A DNA stretch of 64,000 nt, from contig NZ_LOPU01000034.1 of the NCBI RefSeq assembly GCF_001469955.1, positions 1-64,000 of the forward strand, given 5' to 3'. The notes beneath the pieces were generated by a model. The model made no database searches and was not told the origin of the DNA. It saw nothing but the letters and a program-made list of their open reading frames with translations. Positions 8,106-16,296 of the stretch are shown in pieces. This DNA is from Haloprofundus marisrubri. GTDB lineage: Archaea; Halobacteriota; Halobacteria; Halobacteriales; Haloferacaceae. Each line of letters begins with the position of its first letter. Position 1 is the stretch's first letter. A program made the position numbers and the translations under genes.

Positions 8106-9254
8106 CTACGCCGCGCAGTTGTTCGCGCCCGTCTCCAGCATCTCCGCCTCGCGGTCGCTTCCCACCGACTCCACGCCGCGATTCAATCCGATAATCGTCT
8201 CGTAGTTGTCCGGCTTTTCCGGCGTGTTTTCGACCATCCGTTCGACGAACGCCTCGCGTTCCAACCCGGCGAGCGAGAGCGACTCACGAACCTGCGAGAG
8301 CGACGCCGCGACGGCCTCACCGGGCGACCCGTGGGCGAAACGGCCGTCGTTCGTCACGGTCACGTGACCCGGTAGAACCGTCAGTTCCTCCGGGAGCGCC
8401 AGCAGTGTCTCGTGAAGCGTGTCGTACGCCATCTCCGCGCCTTTCGCCGCGTCGTCGTCGCCGAGCTCCAGTTCGGTGCGCCCCAGCGAGTCCAAGAAGA
8501 GCGCGTCGCCGGTGAGCACCGCCTCGTCGCCGACGCGGTACACCATCATCTCGGAGGTGTGGCCGGGCGCGTGCAGTGCCGTCACGTCGAGGTCGCCGAG
8601 CGAGACGGCGTCGCCGTCGCCGAGCGGTTCGAACGCGAAGTCGAGGTCTCGCTCCGTCGCTCTTTCGCCGAGGTGGTACGGTACGTTCAGCGCCTCGGCG
8701 AGCGCTCGCCCGCCGGAGACGTGGTCGGCGTGGACGTGAGTGTCGAGGACGTGCGTAACCTCCAAACCGAGTTCGGCGGCGGTGACGACGTACTGGTCGG
8801 TGTGTTGGGTCGCGTCGACGACGACGGCTTCTCCGGCAGTTTTCGACCCGACGAGATAGCTCAGACAGCCTTTGCCCCGGCGCTGGAACTGGACGACGAC
8901 GATGTCCTCGTCGTCGGTGTCGACGGAGACGCGTTCGTACAGCGCGTTCCAGTCGCGCATGCCGCCTTTGACGACCGACACGTCGTCGTAGCCGTTCGCG
9001 TCGAGTTCCGCCGCCAACGTCGTCGACGTCGCACCTTTCCCACAGATTGTGAGGATGGGTTTGTCGCCTGCCCAGTCGTCGATTTGCGCTCGGCTGTCGT
9101 CGTCGAGCGTCTCCGTCGGGCCGAAGGGGAGATTTTTCGCGTCGGTGACGTGCCACGACTCGTAGCTCTCCTCGGGTCGGGTGTCGACCAGCAGGTAGTC
9201 GTCGCCGTCGTCCTGCTTTTCGGCCAACTCGCGGGCGGTAATCTGGGTAAACAT
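8106..9254 (-). CDS. Rhodanese-metallo-beta-lactamase fusion (sulfurtransferase / persulfide dioxygenase-like)
   Basis: A 382-residue protein in two parts. Residues 1-110 are a rhodanese domain with active-site loop CGKGATSTT; the rest is a metallo-beta-lactamase domain with THVHADH for the dinuclear or mononuclear iron site and later HAPGHTSEMM and GHVTV. MBL proteins of the ETHE1 type oxidise glutathione persulfide or other low-molecular-weight persulfides, and fusion with a rhodanese suggests that persulfide sulfur is handed between the sites. The usual natural fusion order is MBL first; here the rhodanese leads. ATG 9254 is preferred, since a TATA-like ATTAAAAG (minus strand, 9281-9288) lies 27-34 bases before it. 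Divergent from mcm. Confidence 0.85.
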   Translation of the reverse strand: MFTQITARELAEKQDDGDDYLLVDTRPEESYESWHVTDAKNLPFGPTETLDDDSRAQIDDWAGDKPILTICGKGATSTTLAAELDANGYDDVSVVKGGMRDWNALYERVSVDTDDEDIVVVQFQRRGKGCLSYLVGSKTAGEAVVVDATQHTDQYVVTAAELGLEVTHVLDTHVHADHVSGGRALAEALNVPYHLGERATERDLDFAFEPLGDGDAVSLGDLDVTALHAPGHTSEMMVYRVGDEAVLTGDALFLDSLGRTELELGDDDAAKGAEMAYDTLHETLLALPEELTVLPGHVTVTNDGRFAHGSPGEAVAASLSQVRESLSLAGLEREAFVERMVENTPEKPDNYETIIGLNRGVESVGSDREAEMLETGANNCAA

Positions 9255-9381
9255 GACTCCGTAGTCGTGTATGGTCTTGTGACTTTTAATCATTACTACC
9301 GTCGCGGCGGACCGACACGACGGGTATCACTTTCGCTCCAAGGCGATACTTCTTACAGGGGGAGGGTCTAAGCGTGTGTCA

Positions 9382-11487
9382 ATGGCGCAGGCATCGAATC
9401 AGGAGTTGACCGAGCGGTTCATCCAGTTCTACCGCAACTACTACCGGGACCGCATCGGCCGACTCGCCCAGAACTACCCCAACGAGCAACGCTCGCTCTT
9501 CATCGACTACGACGACCTCTATCGGTTCGACCCGGACCTCGCCGACGACTACCAGTCGCACCCAGAGCAGATGCAGGAGTACGCCGAGGAAGCCCTCCGC
9601 CTCTACGACCTCCCTGCGGACGTCAGTCTCGGACAGGCACACGTCCGTCTCAACGACCTCCCCGAGAGCATCGCGATTCGCGGCATTCGCGTCCACGACG
9701 ACCACGTCGGGAAGATGGTGAGCATCCAAGGAATCGTCCGGAAAGCGACCGACGTCCGCCCGAAGGTGACGCAAGCGGCGTTCGAGTGCCAACGCTGCGG
9801 TACGATGGCGTACATCCCGCAGTCCGACGGCAGCTTTCAGGAACCGCACGAGTGCCAGGGCTGTGAACGACAGGGTCCGTTCATGGTCAACTTCGACGAG
9901 TCGGAGTTCATCGACTCACAGAAACTCCGTGTCCAAGAAAGTCCCGAGGGCCTTCGCGGCGGCGAGACGCCCCAGAGCATCGACATCAACGTCGAAGACG
10001 ACATCACGGGAAAGGTGACCGCCGGCGACCACGTCACCATCGTGGGCGTACTCCATATCGAACAGATGAAAAACGGCCAGGAGAAGTCACCCATCTTCGA
10101 CCTCTACATGGACGGCGTCTCGGTGACCATCGAGGACGAGGAGTTCGAAGACATGGACATCACCGACGAGGACAAAGAGGAGATAATCGAACTCTCGGCA
10201 CATCCGAACATCTACGACGAGATGGTCGCCTCCGTCGCGCCCGCCATCTACGGCTACGACAAGGAGAAACTCGCCATGATTCTCCAACTGTTCTCGGGCG
10301 TCACCAAACATCTCCCCGACGGCTCTCGCATCCGCGGCGACCTCCACATGCTGCTCATCGGTGACCCCGGTACCGGGAAGTCGCAGATGCTCTCGTACAT
10401 CCAGAACATCGCGCCTCGGTCGGTCTATACGTCGGGGAAGGGTTCGTCTTCTGCGGGTCTGACCGCCGCCGCCGTCCGCGACGACTTCGGCGACGGCCAG
10501 CAGTGGTCGCTCGAAGCCGGTGCGCTCGTACTCGCGGACAAAGGTATCGCGGCGGTGGACGAGTTGGACAAGATGCGCCCCGAGGACCGCTCGGCGATGC
10601 ACGAGGCGCTCGAACAGCAGAAGATTTCGGTGTCGAAAGCCGGCATCAACGCAACCCTCAAATCCAGGTGTTCGCTGCTCGGCGCGGCGAATCCCAAATA
10701 TGGGAGATTCGACCAGTACGAACCCATCGGCGAACAGATAAACCTCGAACCGGCGCTCATCTCGCGGTTCGACCTCATCTTCACGGTCACCGACCAACCC
10801 GACCCCGACCACGACGGCAAACTCGCCGACCACATCCTGCGGACGAACTACGCCGGCGAACTGAACACCCAGCGGACGAACCTCACGACGTCGAACTTCA
10901 CCCAACAGGAAGTCGACGACGTGACCGAGGAAGTCGCGCCGGCTATCGAGGCCGACCTGCTTCGGAAGTACATCGCGTACGCGAAACGCAACTGCTTCCC
11001 GACGATGACCGACGAGGCGATGGCGACGATTCGAGAGTTCTACGTCGACCTGCGGTCGAAAGGCGCCGACGAGGACGCCCCCGTTCCAGTCACCGCCCGG
11101 AAACTCGAAGCGTTGGTCCGTCTCGCGGAGGCGAGTGCACGAATCCGCCTCTCCGACACCGTCGACGAGGAGGACGCCGAACGCGCCGTCGACCTCGCAC
11201 GCTCGACGCTACAGGACATCGGTGTCGACCCCGAGACGGGTCAGTTCGACGCCGACGTCGTCGAGACCGGCCAGTCGAAGACCCAACGCGACCGGAAGAT
11301 GAACCTCCGCAAACTCATCGGCGACATCGAAGACGAGTACGACGGCGGCGCGCCGGTGGAGGTCATCCTCGAAGCGGCCGAAGAGCAACTCGGCATCGGC
11401 GAACAGAAGGCCGAAAAGGAGATAGAGGGCCTCAAACGCAAGGGCGAACTGTACGAACCGACACAGGGCCACCTCCGGACGACGTAG
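9382..11487 (+). CDS. mcm: Replicative DNA helicase MCM
   Basis: A 701-residue minichromosome maintenance protein, the hexameric ATPase that unwinds DNA at archaeal replication forks. The N-terminal domain has the zinc site CQRCGTM...CQGCERQ. The AAA+ part has Walker A GDPGTGKSQM, Walker B VLADKGIAAVDELDKM and arginine-finger segment SRFDLIF, with a C-terminal winged helix ending near EGLKRKGELYEPTQGH. No intein interrupts it, unlike some haloarchaeal mcm genes. An in-frame GTG at 9376 is only two codons upstream; ATG 9382 fits the TTACA box near 9352-9357 better. The next gene starts one base after the stop. Confidence 0.95.
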   Translation: MAQASNQELTERFIQFYRNYYRDRIGRLAQNYPNEQRSLFIDYDDLYRFDPDLADDYQSHPEQMQEYAEEALRLYDLPADVSLGQAHVRLNDLPESIAIRGIRVHDDHVGKMVSIQGIVRKATDVRPKVTQAAFECQRCGTMAYIPQSDGSFQEPHECQGCERQGPFMVNFDESEFIDSQKLRVQESPEGLRGGETPQSIDINVEDDITGKVTAGDHVTIVGVLHIEQMKNGQEKSPIFDLYMDGVSVTIEDEEFEDMDITDEDKEEIIELSAHPNIYDEMVASVAPAIYGYDKEKLAMILQLFSGVTKHLPDGSRIRGDLHMLLIGDPGTGKSQMLSYIQNIAPRSVYTSGKGSSSAGLTAAAVRDDFGDGQQWSLEAGALVLADKGIAAVDELDKMRPEDRSAMHEALEQQKISVSKAGINATLKSRCSLLGAANPKYGRFDQYEPIGEQINLEPALISRFDLIFTVTDQPDPDHDGKLADHILRTNYAGELNTQRTNLTTSNFTQQEVDDVTEEVAPAIEADLLRKYIAYAKRNCFPTMTDEAMATIREFYVDLRSKGADEDAPVPVTARKLEALVRLAEASARIRLSDTVDEEDAERAVDLARSTLQDIGVDPETGQFDADVVETGQSKTQRDRKMNLRKLIGDIEDEYDGGAPVEVILEAAEEQLGIGEQKAEKEIEGLKRKGELYEPTQGHLRTT

Positions 11488-11488
11488 G

Positions 11489-11779
11489 ATGGACCGAATC
11501 TCCGCACTCCGCAACGTCGAGGAGGCGCTTCGGGCGTTCGAGGAGGGCGATGTCGACCTCGCAACGGCCGAACGTCGGGTCGTCGCCGTGCTCCGGACCT
11601 ACGCCACCGAGTTCGAAGCCGACGGTCTGTCGGCGTACCGCGCCCGCGGCGACGACAGAGCGGACGGCCTCGTCGTCGTCGCCGACTCCGAACGCGAGGC
11701 CGAGCAACGAATTCGGACGCTTCTGGACGACGACGGGGCGCTGTCGTTCGAGGTCGTCGGAGTCGAACAGCGAACCTGA
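11489..11779 (+). CDS. Uncharacterised haloarchaeal protein downstream of mcm
   Basis: A 96-residue acidic protein (MDRISALRNVEEALRAFEEG...), mostly predicted helical with an N-terminal coiled-coil-like segment. It starts one base after the mcm stop, so it is almost surely cotranscribed and perhaps translationally coupled. No cysteine or obvious catalytic motif is present. The tight coupling suggests a role linked to replication or to MCM itself, but that is inference from position only. Confidence 0.7.
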   Translation: MDRISALRNVEEALRAFEEGDVDLATAERRVVAVLRTYATEFEADGLSAYRARGDDRADGLVVVADSEREAEQRIRTLLDDDGALSFEVVGVEQRT

Positions 11780-11882
11780 ACGCCTCCTCTGGTCGATGGA
11801 GCGGGGTGGGGGACCGATGCGCAAACACTTTAGTCCGGCCCTGTGATACATCAAAAAGACAACGTGAGGGAGGCACTCAGTC

Positions 11883-12503
11883 GTGACAGGTGAGAAAAAC
11901 ACTCTGGAGACCGTGTTCGACGAGGCGTCGAGCATCCTCCTCTTAGCCCCGTCGCTCGGTGAAGGTGAGAGCGACACGTGCATCGAGCTGTTACACCCCG
12001 ACAACAGCGACAAGAACGCGTTGTGGGTGTCGTACACGAAGTCGCCGGACGCGCAACTGCGTCGGTGGCGAACCCACAGCGACCACGCGCCGGCGAACGT
12101 CGGGGTCGTCAGCGTCGGCGACTCGATGCGCTCTGTCGGCACCGCGAGTCCGCAAGGCGGTGCAGCACAGGAACTCGACGCGGGAGTCAAGACGGTCACC
12201 AACCCGAACGACCTCACCGGCCTCGGAATCAACATCACCGAGCATCTGAGTCGCTGGCAGGACAACGGCAACCGCACCGTCGTCTGCGTCGACTCGTTGA
12301 CGGCGATGCTGCAGTACGTCGAACTCCAGACGGCCTACGAGTTCCTTCACGTACTCACCGGCCGCCTCTACGCGTCCGACGCCGTCGCCCACTTCCACAT
12401 GGACCCCGGCGCACACGACGACCAGACCGTCGAGAGCATCGCGTCGCTCTGTGACGCCGTCGTCGAACTCCGTGATGACGAGCGCCGCATCAGGTGTCGC
12501 TGA
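11883..12503 (+). CDS. KaiC/RecA-fold-like protein without a P-loop lysine
   Basis: A 206-residue protein starting with GTG; AAAAAG at 11853-11858 is a suitable TATA box for leaderless expression. The layout recalls the RecA/KaiC fold: a strand followed by APSLGEGESDTC where the Walker A loop should be, then WVSYTKSPDAQLRRW, a hydrophobic strand VVCVDSLTAML like Walker B, and a terminal strand near VVELRDD. The P-loop lysine is replaced (GEGES instead of GxGKS), so ATP hydrolysis is unlikely. Halobacteria carry many such proteins of unknown function. Confidence in the gene is high, in the fold moderate. Confidence 0.75.
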   Translation: MTGEKNTLETVFDEASSILLLAPSLGEGESDTCIELLHPDNSDKNALWVSYTKSPDAQLRRWRTHSDHAPANVGVVSVGDSMRSVGTASPQGGAAQELDAGVKTVTNPNDLTGLGINITEHLSRWQDNGNRTVVCVDSLTAMLQYVELQTAYEFLHVLTGRLYASDAVAHFHMDPGAHDDQTVESIASLCDAVVELRDDERRIRCR

Positions 12504-12512
12504 CTCCGAAGG

Positions 12513-12545
12513 TTTTAATTTTAGAACGGATACAGCTGTATCCGT
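12513..12545 (+). promoter_or_regulatory. TATA box plus perfect 20-base palindrome at the MinD-operon start
   Basis: TTTTAA at 12513-12518 lies about 28 bases before the GTG at 12544. Between them ACGGATACAG and CTGTATCCGT form an uninterrupted perfect palindrome (12526-12545) that runs into the start codon. In a leaderless transcript the palindrome would cover the region between TATA and transcription start, the usual place for a repressor site. Confidence 0.6.
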
Positions 12546-12882
12546 GCTGTTGGTCGTCACGTACTCACAGGCCGCGCGAGCGACGCTCCGAAACGTCTGC
12601 GGAAGCCACGAGACGGCCGTCGTCAGGCGGTTCGGACGCGCGGCGCTGTTTGCAGCGACCGAGTTAGGGGCGTTTCTCGCGCTTCGAATGCGGGAGAAAC
12701 ACGGCGGCGACGTCCAACTCTCACAGACCGAACCGTTCAACGAGTTCGCCGAGGTGAAAGAGGAGATACGTGAGGCGGCGACTGCGTACGAGACCCGCGA
12801 CTCACCGAGTACGCCGTACACGAAGTTCGTGGTAGGAACCGACCATCCGACTCCCGAGCAGATGCGCGGGCGGGAGCTGTGA
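12544..12882 (+). CDS. Haloarchaeal protein of unknown function, first gene of MinD operon
   Basis: A 112-residue protein starting VLLVVTYSQAARATLRNVC. GTG 12544 is chosen because the TATA box at 12513 and the lack of a credible upstream extension both favour it. One Cys and an Arg-rich helix (VRRFGRAALFAATELGAFL) are visible, then RMREKHGGDVQLSQTEPFNEF. The last four bases overlap the GTG of the next gene (GTGA), so translation is coupled. The protein is probably restricted to Halobacteria; I do not recognise a described function. Confidence 0.75.
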   Translation: MLLVVTYSQAARATLRNVCGSHETAVVRRFGRAALFAATELGAFLALRMREKHGGDVQLSQTEPFNEFAEVKEEIREAATAYETRDSPSTPYTKFVVGTDHPTPEQMRGREL

Positions 12883-13757
12883 GCACCGTCACCGTCCACG
12901 TCGGAACGAGAACGTATCGAGGGAGCGGAATCGACCTCAGTGTGGAAGGACTCGCGCCGATGGCAGTGTACGAAGCCGTCGTTGCGGAGACGACTGGAGG
13001 CGCGGAAACGGTAGGGGAGACAGCAGGTCGGGTCGTCGTCGAGAGTCCAAACCCGAACACGGGCTACGAGACGCTGTGGCGCATCTGTGAGAAATCCACG
13101 AACTCGCTTCTACATTCGCTGGCGGCGGCGGCGCGCTCTCGCGGGCGGACCGCGCCCGAAGACGACGAACGAGTCAACGTCGAGGCGACGCTCGGGTCGC
13201 TCGACGTACCGACAGTCGAGATGACAGCGGTCCGTCGTCGCGTCGCCGACGCGGGCGCGGACGAAGCCCGTCTCGGAGAACGCGTCGCCGAACTACGGGG
13301 TAGACTCCAAGCCCGGCGTGAGACGGACGAAAGCACCGAGGGCGTCGGCGACGTTCGACAGGAACTCTCGGAGACAGTCGCACGGCTCACCGAAGTCGAA
13401 ACGGAGCGAATCGCCGCCGAACAGGCGCTCGAACGGGCCGAACGCGAGGCGGCCGACGCACGAGACGCTCGGGAACGACGACTCCGACTCGAAGACCGAG
13501 CGGCGAATCTCGCACGGGCAGCCCGTCGTCGCCTCGCAGAGGGCGTGTACGACGAGTTCGCGTCCGCGTTGCGGTCGGTGCCCGGCGAGGCGGACGCGGG
13601 CGCGGGGCCGCAGGCGTTTCGTGGCGACCCGGTGACCGCCCGCCTCGCTGCGGTTCGCGTCGCCGACCTCGACGCCCCCGTGGTTCTGAGCGTCGACCGG
13701 TTCGACGACGCCGACGCGGCCGCGGACGCACTCGACACGCCCGTCGTCCGAGTTTAA
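12879..13757 (+). CDS. Haloarchaeal coiled-coil protein, second gene of MinD operon
   Basis: A 292-residue protein. Residues 1-50 form a mostly beta N-terminal part, residues 110-210 a long charged coiled coil rich in Glu, Arg and Ala (RLTEVETERIAAEQALERAE), and the last 80 residues a small domain that includes FRGDPVTARLAAVRVADL. It overlaps the upstream gene by four bases. Coiled-coil length and the operon with a MinD ATPase suggest a structural or scaffolding partner, but no domain of known role is seen. Confidence 0.75.
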   Translation: MSTVTVHVGTRTYRGSGIDLSVEGLAPMAVYEAVVAETTGGAETVGETAGRVVVESPNPNTGYETLWRICEKSTNSLLHSLAAAARSRGRTAPEDDERVNVEATLGSLDVPTVEMTAVRRRVADAGADEARLGERVAELRGRLQARRETDESTEGVGDVRQELSETVARLTEVETERIAAEQALERAEREAADARDARERRLRLEDRAANLARAARRRLAEGVYDEFASALRSVPGEADAGAGPQAFRGDPVTARLAAVRVADLDAPVVLSVDRFDDADAAADALDTPVVRV

Positions 13758-13782
13758 ATACGGGAACGCGGCAGGTCAGGGT

Positions 13783-14565
13783 ATGGAGCTCTCTTGGAGC
13801 GTCGACCACGCCGACGGCGTCTCGTTCGTCACCGTGCGAACAACGAACGAAACGGCCGTCGACCAGCGTATTCGTGTCGAGAATCGATTGGAGGGACCGG
13901 TGTTGCCGCCGCGGCGAGCAGGCGTTCCCGAAGACGGGTGGGACGCCGAAGGTTACGAGGCGGTCGTTAGCGCTGGAGAGACCGTGAGTCTCGGCTACGC
14001 CTGTCCGGGCGAGACCGGTGCGGACAATGTCGACGCCGACAGCCCACCCGTGGAACTCGTTTCGGTCGAAAGACCGGCTTCGGAAGCCGAGGTGAGTGAG
14101 AACCCGACCGCCGAGCACGCGCTCAGGAAGTGTGGGACCGCGCGCCCGCCACGGGACGCGGTCGGTCGCGTCGTCTCGGGCGACGATAACGGCGGAGGCG
14201 AGGGAGACGGTATGACCGACCGAGACAACGAGGACAGCGACAGCGACGGCAGAACCGACGTTCGAGCAGGAGCAACCGAAACCGCGGGAGCGACCGAGAC
14301 AGCCGAGATACCCGAAGCGGTCGACGAGTGGTTTGGCGACGTTCGAGAGCGCGTCGAGGACGCCGAGACCCTCACCGACGCCTCCGTCGGCGAAGCGACG
14401 ACCGTACTGGCAGAGCGCGGCGGGCTGGCGGCGGTCGAACGACTGCCCTCGTGTCTCGACGGCGACGCAGCGACGCTCCGAGCGGTCGCTCGCCGAGCGG
14501 AGCGACTCGCCGAGCGTGCCGAATCGACGGACGTGCCCCTCGACGCACTTCGGGGGATAGCGTGA
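13783..14565 (+). CDS. Haloarchaeal protein of unknown function, third gene of MinD operon
   Basis: A 260-residue acidic protein in three parts: a beta-rich N-terminal domain (MELSWSVDHADGVSFVTVRT, about residues 1-95), a low-complexity Asp/Glu/Thr linker (residues 125-175) and a helical C-terminal domain (ERVEDAETLTDASVGEATTV). A TTTAAATA box at 13753-13760 could give an internal promoter. The TGA stop overlaps the GTG start of the MinD gene by four bases. No function is known to me. Confidence 0.72.
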   Translation: MELSWSVDHADGVSFVTVRTTNETAVDQRIRVENRLEGPVLPPRRAGVPEDGWDAEGYEAVVSAGETVSLGYACPGETGADNVDADSPPVELVSVERPASEAEVSENPTAEHALRKCGTARPPRDAVGRVVSGDDNGGGEGDGMTDRDNEDSDSDGRTDVRAGATETAGATETAEIPEAVDEWFGDVRERVEDAETLTDASVGEATTVLAERGGLAAVERLPSCLDGDAATLRAVARRAERLAERAESTDVPLDALRGIA

Positions 14566-15242
14566 TTCTCGCCGTTGTCGGGGGGAAGGGTGGCGTCGGC
14601 AAGTCGACGGTAGCGTACAACCTCACCGCGGCACTCGACGAGGGAGAGTCCGGAAGACAGAGCGTCGTCGTCGACGCCGACCTCGGGATGGCGGACCTCC
14701 CAGTAAAGCGAGGCCCGGACCTCCACGACGTACTGGCCGGGCGTGCTGGACCGCTGGAGGCAGTGCGACCCGGTCCGGTCGACGTGCTCGCTTGCGGCCG
14801 GTCACTGGCGGGGGCACGAGCGGCGGACCTCGGTTCACTGTCGGCGGCGCTCGAACGGGTTGAGCGCGAGTACGGAACCGTCGTCGTCGACTGCCCCGCA
14901 GGGATGCGCGCGGACGTCGGCGTTCCACTGGCGCTGGCAGATGCGTGTGTCGTCGTCGCCTCGCCGAAACCGTTCGCGCTCGCCGACGCGGTTCGAAGCC
15001 GAGAACTCGCCCGGGAACTGGACGCGGGCCTCGCCGGCGTGGTGTTGAACCGCGTCGTCGACGACGCTCCCGAAGAAGCCGTCGGGCGGGCGCTGGGTGC
15101 GCCGGCCGAGACCGTTCGCGCAGACCCGCGAGTCGGCAACTCCGTCGGAGAGGAGCGTCCGGTCGTCGCCGCCGCTCCCGACACCGAGGCGGCGGCAGCG
15201 TTCCAGCACATCGCGTCTGCGGTTCGCGCCTGCGAGCGTTAA
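14562..15242 (+). CDS. MinD/ParA-type deviant Walker A ATPase
   Basis: A 226-residue P-loop ATPase. GGKGGVGKST at the N-terminus is the intact deviant Walker A motif of MinD/ParA proteins, with both lysines, followed by VVVDADLGMADL and the Walker B strand VVVDCPAGM. Such ATPases dimerise on ATP and position other complexes at membranes, poles or nucleoids. No C-terminal amphipathic helix like that of bacterial MinD is evident. The start is GTG 14562, coupled by GTGA to the upstream gene; a longer upstream frame is only a shadow. Haloarchaea carry several MinD homologues, so I give no number. Confidence 0.85.
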   Translation: MILAVVGGKGGVGKSTVAYNLTAALDEGESGRQSVVVDADLGMADLPVKRGPDLHDVLAGRAGPLEAVRPGPVDVLACGRSLAGARAADLGSLSAALERVEREYGTVVVDCPAGMRADVGVPLALADACVVVASPKPFALADAVRSRELARELDAGLAGVVLNRVVDDAPEEAVGRALGAPAETVRADPRVGNSVGEERPVVAAAPDTEAAAAFQHIASAVRACER

Positions 15243-15262
15243 GAGAGAGAAGAAAACGTCGT

Positions 15263-16126
15263 TCAGTCGCGCAGGTCGTAGTAGGTGCTGCGGAGCGTAA
15301 CAGGGGTGACGCCCGCGACGTCGGCGGCCTCTTTCTGGGTGAGTTTCACGTCGAGTTCGCGCGCCGCGGTGTAGAGACACGCGGCGGCGACGCCGCTCGG
15401 GTTCCGGCCCGCTGCGAGGCCGCTGTCGTGGCTCTCGGCGGCGAGTTCGCGGGCGCGGCGTTCGACCGACGACGCCAAGTCGAGTTCGCTCGCAAAGCGC
15501 GGCACGTACTCGGTGGGCGAGATAGGACCCACAGGAAGACCGAGGTCGCGGTTGAGCGCGTCGTACGCCGCGCCGTGTTCGTTCTCCGTCGCGCGGGAGA
15601 CGGCGAGTACTTCGTCGACGGTCCGGGAGACGCCGGCGACGCGACAGGCGGCGTACACACACGCCGAGGAGAACCCTTCGAGCGAGCGCCCGCGCAGCAG
15701 GTTCTCGTTCTGTGCGGAGCGAAGCAGCGAACAGGCGTGGTCGCGCACGCGGTCCGGCAGCGACAGCGCCCCCGTCAGTCGGCGAATTTCGGTGAAGGCG
15801 TACACCTGATTCCGCTCGCGTTTCGAGGAAATCCGCGCACGGTTGTGCTGGCGGCGCATCCGCGCCAGTCGGCGGCGTTTTCGACCTTTGATTCGGCTCG
15901 ACCGACCGATTTCCGTCGAGAGGCCGCGGTCGTGGCGCGAACGCGTCAGCGGCGCGCCGGTCCGCTCGGGGTTCGTGTCGTCGTCCGCGAACGACCGCCA
16001 CTCGGGGCCGTGGTCGATGTGGTCGGCGGCGACCACCAGACCGCAACTCGCACACACCGTCTCGCTGCTGTTCGTTCGGAGTCGGCCGTCGCATTCGGGG
16101 CAACCGGTCGCTTGTGACTTGCTCAT
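15263..16126 (-). CDS. tfb: Transcription initiation factor IIB (TFB)
   Basis: A 287-residue TFB. The N-terminal zinc ribbon is CPECDGRL...CASCG, followed by the B-finger/linker region (GPEWRSFADDDTNPERTGAPLT), then two cyclin-like repeats (ALSLPDRVRDHACSLL... and YVPRFASELDLASSVERRA...) with the C-terminal helix-turn-helix EAADVAGVTPVTLRSTYYDL that contacts the BRE. Haloarchaea carry many tfb paralogues; the specific number cannot be inferred. TTTAAATA (minus strand, 16153-16160) is about 28 bases before ATG 16126. Convergent with the MinD operon, with 20 bases between stops. Confidence 0.93.
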   Translation of the reverse strand: MSKSQATGCPECDGRLRTNSSETVCASCGLVVAADHIDHGPEWRSFADDDTNPERTGAPLTRSRHDRGLSTEIGRSSRIKGRKRRRLARMRRQHNRARISSKRERNQVYAFTEIRRLTGALSLPDRVRDHACSLLRSAQNENLLRGRSLEGFSSACVYAACRVAGVSRTVDEVLAVSRATENEHGAAYDALNRDLGLPVGPISPTEYVPRFASELDLASSVERRARELAAESHDSGLAAGRNPSGVAAACLYTAARELDVKLTQKEAADVAGVTPVTLRSTYYDLRD

Positions 16127-16200
16127 ACTCGAAACTCGGTCCCGATGGAGTATTTAAACACGGGAGAAATCGGCGGAAATCGGGGTAAGACGGTCGGGAG

Positions 16201-16223
16201 AACGTATCGGTCACCGATACGTT
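16201..16223. promoter_or_regulatory. Perfect 10-3-10 palindrome between tfb and the divergent gene
   Basis: AACGTATCGG and CCGATACGTT are exact inverted copies around TCA. The site is about 40 bases upstream of the tfb TATA box and 38 bases or more upstream of the likely TATA (AACTTTTAG, about 16261-16269) of the plus-strand gene, so one dimeric regulator could act on both genes. Confidence 0.5.
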
Positions 16224-16296
16224 ACACACTCAAATTTATTGAATACTCTTCCTTGTCGATAACTTTTAGTGTGAAGCGGCGGCACCTGTCGCCAGA

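Noticed and set aside
9382-11487. Intein inside mcm
   Set aside because: Length and motif spacing are normal (701 residues), with Walker A to arginine-finger distances as in intein-free MCM.
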